Positions 57,918 to 64,000 of a DNA stretch of 64,000 nucleotides are shown here, piece after piece; the first letter of the stretch is position 1, and each line of letters begins with the position of its first letter. The stretch lies in the NCBI RefSeq assembly GCF_000715075.1, contig NC_134096.1, forward strand, positions 116,496,698 through 116,560,697, given 5' to 3'. Position numbers and translations under genes: made by a program. This stretch comes from Nicotiana tabacum (taxonomy: Eukaryota > Streptophyta > Magnoliopsida > Solanales > Solanaceae). The notes below the pieces were generated by a model. The model was not told the origin of the DNA, did no database searches, and saw only the letters and a program-made list of their open reading frames with translations.

Positions 57918-58663
57918 TCATAGAACCCTGGCGCAACTGCTCAAATTCTGCGCGCCAAGCATCCCTAAGACTCTGAGGAACATACTCCCTCAAGAACATA
58001 TTTGAAAATTGAGTCCAAGTAAGTGAAGCTGCCTCAGCCGGACTATCCAACTCATATGCCCGCCACCACTGGTAGGCTGCTCCTCTAAGCTGAAATGCCA
58101 TGAAAGAAACCCCACTAGAATCCACAATACCCATAGTGCGGAGGATACAGTGACATTCCTCCAGAAAACCCTGAGCATCCTCTGAAACAAAACCGCTGAA
58201 AGTGGGAGGGTGGTACTTCTTGTACCTCTCGAGCCTGAGCTGATCCCCCTCTGAAACTGCTGTCCTAATCTTAGGTCGAACTGGGACAACTGGCTGCACT
58301 AGTATAACCTCTAAGGCATGGTCAACTTGGGATAGTGGCTCTGGAGTATGGGCAGCGGGAGTCTGTGCTCCTCTCCCGGCCTAAATATGTGGCAAGAGCA
58401 AGTGGAATTAACCCTGCCTGAGCTAGAGTGCCAAACATGCTCAAAATCTGGGCAAGAGTCTCCTGAAGTGTAGGAGTAGTAACATGCATCTCAGGTGCCT
58501 ACTCTCTAACTAGAGCTACTGGTGGCTCTGGTGCAGCAGCTTGTGCAGGTGCTCTGGCTGCACCACGTGGTCTTCTTCGGCCTCTGCCCTGACCCCGGCC
58601 TCTTGCGGCTCCAACAGGGGGCGCGAGTGTCTGATCATCAGATCTAGTTGTCCATGTCCTCAT
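57893..58663 (-). pseudogene. Element F gag, N-terminal part (broken)
   Basis: The likely start is one of two adjacent ATGs at 58666-58661, giving MRTWTTRSDD and an Arg/Gly/Pro-rich stretch, with stops and frame breaks near 58498 and 58383. 58299-57893 then reads the gag core: RYKKYHPPTFSG, GFLEECHCILRTMG, AYQWWRAYE, FLREYVPQSLRDAWRAEFE and TVSEYAVRF, ending at the inversion breakpoint. Confidence 0.85.
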
Positions 58664-58850
58664 CATATGTGAGAGAATAGAAAGATAATGGTTTAGAACT
58701 TTGAAGTCAACAGTGTGCACGATAAGGAATCAAAGAAGTGAATATTTTCCTAACAGTTCCATAGCCTCCCGAAGATAAGTACAGACATCTCCGTACCGAT
58801 CCGCAAGACTCTATTAAACCTGCTTGTAACTCATAATACCTATGAACCTA

Positions 58851-58864
58851 GAGCTCTGATACCA
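58851..58864 (-). other. Primer binding site of element F
   Basis: GAGCTCTGATACCA, reading TGGTATCAGAGCTC on the minus strand, complementary to initiator Met tRNA, three bases from the 5' LTR. Confidence 0.9.
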
Positions 58865-58867
58865 ACT

Positions 58868-61800
58868 TATCACGACACCAAATTCCCCCCGCAGGATATT
58901 GTGATGGCACCTAATCTCTAAGATTAGGTAAGCCTATCAATGCGGAATAATAATACAAATATTAAATAAGTAAATCCGAAATTTCACTTAATTACAACTC
59001 CCAAAATCCGGTAGAAATAAGTCATAAGCTTCTAAGAATTTATTCTCTATGTATCAGAGTCTAAAGTAAATAAGGAAGACAACATAGTAAGATAGAAAGG
59101 GACTCCGGAGTCTGCGGGCGCTGGTAGATATACCTCTAAGTCTCCTCATACAACTAGTTTACTAGTGCCTGGTCTGATAAGATGTACCTGGATCTGCACA
59201 AAAAGATGAGTAGAAGCATTGTATGAGTACACCACAGCTATACCCAGTAAGTGCCAAGCCTAACCTCGGTAGAGTAGTGACGAGGTCAGGTCAGGCCCTA
59301 ATGGAAAATAAATAATAACATGGTAAAATGTTTAACAATATAATAAAATAATATGACAATGGAAATGAGTAAAATAGCATGTCATCATTTAATTACACCA
59401 AATAATGGAAATTAATACCTCGTGGAAACAAAATAGAATTCTTTTCAACTTTAAGAAAATCACAACAATAATCAAAGTCAACTGCGGCCATAAATCAATA
59501 TCAACAAGGGCACTCCCGAGGTACTGCCTCGTAGTCCCAAATCATAAATAAATTCACAATATCTCATTTTCCTTATCTCACCGCGGGAGCCTTCACAATT
59601 TATTTTAAAGAAAATATTTTTTTCGAAATAGCATCCCGCGTTTTAGCTATCCTTATCACACTGCATGACTTCTAGTAGTTCCCCCTACTAGCCACGCGTA
59701 TGAAGCCCCCTTATCTCACAGCATGCATTTCAACACCCAAACCTTATACCACCGCATGCGTATCAATATCTCAATATATCACAATTTGTACCTCAAGTGC
59801 CCAAATAATTCAACTTGCCAAAATAATTTAACAACTATATTTTCCATAATAAAGAGCTCACGGCTCATGCCAAATAAATCAACAATAATATTTTTCCACA
59901 AATAAGAGCTCACGGCTCCATCACAATGAGTACGAAAATCTTACAAAAATATTCAGGAATAAATAATTCAACAAAACAATATTTCAAAATCTTTAATATG
60001 TTGCTTAAATACCAAATTTAAAATGTCAAATACTTCATATTAATAATATTTAATTTAAAGAAAACCAACCTTCAAATAATGCACAAATAAAAGAAATCAA
60101 GTTCCAACTAAACATGTAACAATTAGCAGGAAAAGGTCAAGCAATTTAAATTATAAACATTTAAATAAATGATGAAGAATATAACAAGGTAGAATTATTT
60201 AATTAATATGCAACAATGATCTACACAATTTAAAGACAAAATCTTTCACATTTAGCCCGTGCACACACTCGTCACCTCGTAGACACGACCTTCAACACAT
60301 TAAAATTTATCACTTCAATACCAACCCTAGGGGAAATTTCTCTCACACAAGGTTAGACAAGCCACTTACCTCGACTTGCTCCAATTTAATCACGTAGTAT
60401 GCCTTTCCTCGCCTTTCCGACTCCGATCAACTCGTATCTAGTCATAATTAATTTGATACAGTCAACAAAAATTAGAATCAATTCCATAAGAAAATACTAT
60501 ATTTTTTTAATAAAATCCGAAATTAGCTCAAAATTCGTCCGTGGGATCCATGTCTCGGAATCCAGCGAAAGGTACGAAATATGAACGCCCATTCAACCAC
60601 GAGTCTAACCATACCAAAATGACCAAATTCCAATATCAATTTGACGCTCAAATCCTTAATTCTATCCAAGAGGGTTTTCAATTTTTTTCCAACTTAAATC
60701 ACCAACTAAATGTTAAAAACAATGATAGATTTGGGTAATCTAACCAAGATTGAGTTAAGAAAACTTAACCCAATGTTTTCTCTGAAAATCTCCTAAAAAT
60801 CGCCTCAATCCGAGCTCCAATTCGTTAAAATTGGAAAATGGGACGAAGTCCCATTTTCAGAACTTAAGCAGTTTATCTAGTGATTTCTTCTATGCGATCG
60901 CGGCTAAAGGCAGGCGATCGCGAAGAACAAAATAAGGTTGCCCAGAATTAAGCTTATGTGATCGCGGATAACTCCACGCAATCACGAAACACAGCCTTCC
61001 TAGACCTACGCGATCGCATACTCATCCACGCGATCGCGAAGGGTTAAGCGCGTGGACAGGTTCTGCTTCGTTTCCTCTTCGCGAACGCGGTCTTAGCCAC
61101 GCGTTCGCATAACACAGTCTGCCAAACTTACGCGATCGCGGACTTGCCCACACGATTGCATAGCACAAAATGTTATCTGTGCAATTAACCCTACGTGATC
61201 GCATACCTTCTTACGCGATCGCGTAGAAGGAAACCAGAACTTCAGCTATCAAGCCAAATCCAAAAATGATCCGTTAGGCATCCGAAACTCACCTGAGCCC
61301 CTCGGGACCTCAATCAAATATACCAACAAGTCCTAAAAGATCATACGAACTTAGTCGAGTTTTCAAATCACATCCAATAGCACTAAAAGCATGAATCACA
61401 CATAAATTCAAGCCTAATGAACTTTGAAACTTTCAATTTCTACAAACGACGCCCGAACCTATCAAATCAAGTTCGATTGACCTCAAATTTTGCATTAAAG
61501 CATAAATGACATAACGGAGCTATGAAAATTTTCGGAACTGGATTCCTACCCCGATCTCAAAATGTCAACTCCCCGGTCAAACTTTCAGACTTAAATTCCT
61601 ATTTTAGCTATTTCAAGCCTAATTTAACTACGGACTTCCAAATAAAATTCCGAACATGCTCCTAAGTCCAAAATCACCATACGGAGCTGTTGGAATCATC
61701 AAAATTCTATTCCGGAGAAGTCAAACTTAGCATTTTAAGGCCAACTTAAGGAACCAAATGTTCTGATTTTAACCCGAACACTTCCAAATCCCGAACCAAC

Positions 61801-61896
61801 TATCCCCGCAAGTCATAATTTATAAAAGAACATACAGGGAATTTTATTTAGGGGAACGGGATTCTTAAAGTAAAAATGGTTAGTTGGGTCATTACA
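58868..61896 (-). repeat. 5' LTR of element F
   Basis: From TATCACGACACC at 58868 (TGT to TAT) to GGGTCATTACA at 61896, beside the GCATT duplication; 3029 bp. A GCGATCGC cluster lies at 60890-61230. Confidence 0.92.
60890..61230 (-). promoter_or_regulatory. GCGATCGC word cluster in the F 5' LTR
   Basis: Partner of 52765-53105: TATGCGATCGCGGC, GGCGATCGCGAAG, TACGCGATCGCATAC, CCACGCGATCGCGAAGG, TTCGCGAACGCGG, TTACGCGATCGCGGAC, TTACGCGATCGCGTAG. Confidence 0.5.
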
Positions 61897-64000
61897 GCAT
61901 TTCAGTGTTATTAATGTCCGTTTGGGATTTCGAGTCTGGAAATAGCTCTGTATGGTGATTCTGGTATTGGGAGCACGTCAGAAAGTGGATTCGGAGGTTC
62001 GTAGGTCATTTTGGAGTCATTTGGCTAAAGCTAGAAATTTCAATATTTTTGAGAAGTTTGACCGGAAGTGAACTTTTTGATATCGGGGTTAGAATCTAAT
62101 TCCGGAAGTTGGAGTAGGTCCGTAATGTCAAATGTGACTTGTGTGCAAAATTTGAGGTCACTCAGACGTGATTTGATAGGTCTCGGCATCGATTGTAGAA
62201 GTTTGGAATTTCAAAGTTCATTAAGTTCGAATTGGAGGGTGATTCGTGATTTTAATGTTGTTTGATGCGATTTGAGGCCTCGAGAAGGTCCGTGTTATAT
62301 TATTAGACTGGTTGGTGTGATTGGACGGGGTCCCCGCAGCCTCGGGTGAGTTTCGGAGTGGCTTCAGAGTTTTTTGTTAAGAAGTTGGATTGCTGGTTCT
62401 GGTGTGATCGCATTTGCGATGTAATGATCGCAAATGCGAACATCGCAATTGCGAGAAGGGGTTCGCATTTGTGGAGGACGGGAATTTTCTGAGGGGTTCG
62501 CATTTGCGAACAATTCGTCGCTTTTACGGACTTGTCCCCTTTGCATTTGCGAAGATCTTGGTCGCAATTGTGACCTGGGTAAGGGCATCTTGGCTTCGCA
62601 TTCAGATGTCGCAAATGTGACTTCTGCGACTGGAGCCAAGGGCTTTTATTCCGACGCTTAGCCCATTTCCCTCATTTCACACTTGGACTTAGTCGATTTT
62701 TGAGAGCCTTTTTGAGAGGGGGTTCCATCATCATTAAGAGGTAAATGATTTCTTCTAGTTGTGAGTTAAATACAAGGTTTATATATGGATTTAGACATGA
62801 AAATTTGTAGAAATTTGGGATTTCAAAGAAAATCTAGAAATTGGTGTTCTTGGATTTTGATCACGAATTGGGGCATGAAATTGAGAATAAATTATATATT
62901 TGAGTTTGTGAGGCTATTGGTAATGGTTATCTTCGAAAATGTTTGGAATCCGGGCACGTGGGCCCGAGGGTGATTTTATCAACTTTTCGAACGGAGTTGG
63001 AAATTTTTATAAAATGATTAATTATGAGTATTAAAGTATATTTTGATTCGGTTGCATCATATTTGACTAGTTTTGGAATGACAAGAATCAGTTTAAATTG
63101 TCGGAGCAGCCTTGGAGCCGGTTATGGAATTTCGGAGCAAGGTAAGTCTCCTTTCTAACCTTGTAAGAGGAAATTTACCCCATAGGTGAAATAAATCACT
63201 GTGTGCTCCTATTTGTGGAGGCTACGTACGCACGGGGTGATGAGAGTCCATGCGTAGCTACTATTATGCCTAAGTTCGGGTAGTCTAGGACCCAAAAGCA
63301 TGCTTTACTTGTAATATTTGAGATCTGTTGTCAATTTCAAATGCTTAAATCATATCGAACTGTGTTATTAAATTACTAAAAGGCTAGACATCGTTTTCTT
63401 GACTTTTAAAAGAGAAATTGCCTTTTTCTTGGATAATTTCCCCTTGATGAATTCTTGATTGATTATTTGAATGTGTTATTTTTTGTGGAACGGGCTGAAC
63501 GCCTTGGTAGATTAAATAGATGTATCTATGATTCGCGCCATTCGACCCTCTGGTAGTGCACAGTTTAAATATTATGTTAGATCGGCCGTACGACCTCGGC
63601 ATGATTTGTGCATGCTTGTATTGCTTGCCCTGAAATTTATGACAATTGATATGGCCTCACTGGCCGGAGATGTAAATTATTAAAAGATGAAAATAAATTT
63701 GGAGATTCCTTAATTTTAAAAGAATTGCTTACTTACTTCAAAATAATGAGCTTACAGCCATTCTACGTGATCCATGCTTAATCATATCATTGGTATAATA
63801 ATTATAGCCCATAGTAAGTGAACGAGTCGACCCCTCATCACTACTTCTTTGTGGTTAGGCGGGATACTTAATGGGTGCGCGTTGATTTACGTACTCATAC
63901 TACACTTGCTGCATATTTTTGTGCAGGTACACATATGTTTAATGGCCTTGTGGGCGCAGAGGTACGATTATGGCGGGGACTTAGGTGAGATGCATTCTAT
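61897..64000 (+). mobile_element. LTR E, right part (runs off the window)
   Basis: Resumes with GCATT then 'tcagtgttattaatgtccg', collinear with the LTR of C. By comparison with C the LTR should end roughly 350 bp past the window. It carries a TCGCATTTGCGA-type cluster at 62400-62640. Whether it is a solo LTR or the 5' LTR of a full element cannot be told. Confidence 0.87.
62400..62640 (+). promoter_or_regulatory. Cluster of TCGCATTTGCGA / CGCAAATGCG words in LTR E
   Basis: Units GATCGCATTTGCGATG, GATCGCAAATGCGAAC, ATCGCAATTGCGAG, TTCGCATTTGTGG, TTCGCATTTGCGAAC, TTGCATTTGCGAAG, GTCGCAAATGTGAC. The LTR is otherwise collinear with C, which has GATC cores at this place. A TATA-like TTTTATT lies just after (62643-62650). 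Confidence 0.5.

Larger units (their letters stand above)
44329..61896 (-). mobile_element. Element F: chromodomain Ty3/gypsy retrotransposon, minus strand
   Basis: Perfect target duplication GCATT at 44324-44328 and 61897-61901. On the minus strand: 5' LTR (61896-58868), primer site (58864-58851), gag, protease, RT, RNase H, integrase, chromodomain, polypurine tract (53816-53804) and 3' LTR (53803-44329, split by element G). Its LTRs are about 3.03 and 3.07 kb net and look about 93% identical in a sampled block. Inserted in LTR E. Coding regions are broken, and part of gag is inverted in place. Confidence 0.93.

Noticed and set aside
57431..57976. A 181-codon + strand open frame that looks like an independent gene
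   Set aside because: Its residues are the C-terminal half of gypsy gag, bounded by inverted copies of the gag codons of element F. It is an inverted piece of F, not a separate gene.

Overview
The window is a stretch of plant repeat DNA, most likely from a nightshade relative (Solanaceae). I infer this from the Ty3/gypsy gag-pol type, the LTR termini, tRNA-iMet primer binding sites and a Helitron/RPA-type gene. There is no bacterial, organellar or rRNA content and I saw no tRNA gene. About nine tenths of the 64 kb is LTR-retrotransposon sequence. The rest, about 6 kb in three blocks, belongs to one decayed RPA70-like gene on the + strand.

Layout. (1) 1-1171: 3' part of a + strand LTR inserted into the next element. 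(2) 1172-9022: element B, a minus-strand element that carries gag and no pol. (3) 9023-10201: 5' exons of the RPA70-like pseudogene. (4) 10202-35611: element C, a non-coding (LARD-like) + strand element inserted in one RPA intron (target duplication GTACC). Its 3' LTR holds a minus-strand solo LTR X (20270-35228). X holds a + strand solo LTR Y (23087-34228, duplication TTACC). Y holds a chromodomain gypsy element A (25390-33565, duplication GCTGT). (5) 35612-36735: more of the same intron. (6) 36736-40387: minus-strand solo LTR D (duplication TAAGG) with a 50-bp minisatellite. (7) 40388-43966: 3' exons of the RPA70-like pseudogene and its 3' flank. (8) 43967-64000: + strand LTR E, running off the window, split by minus-strand chromodomain gypsy element F (44329-61896, duplication GCATT). 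The 3' LTR of F is itself split by minus-strand element G (45566-51968, duplication AACCA), a second copy of the B-type gag-only family.

How the parts work together. A and F encode gag, aspartic protease, reverse transcriptase, RNase H, integrase and a C-terminal chromodomain. B/G (gag only) and C (no coding capacity) have the same LTR termini (TGTAACGACC...GGGTCGTGACA), primer site, polypurine tract and leader, so they look like non-autonomous partners that would have used proteins of autonomous relatives. Every coding region seen is broken.

Most notable: (a) the nested stack with target duplications at almost every level; (b) a foldback, truncated 5' LTR in element A, joined at 5 bp of microhomology and apparently integrated normally; (c) an in-place inverted gag segment with a 25-bp inverted duplication in element F; (d) dense clusters of palindromic words of the form TCGC-NNNN-GCGA just upstream of a putative TATA-like box in every LTR that includes this part, with a different core in each subfamily.
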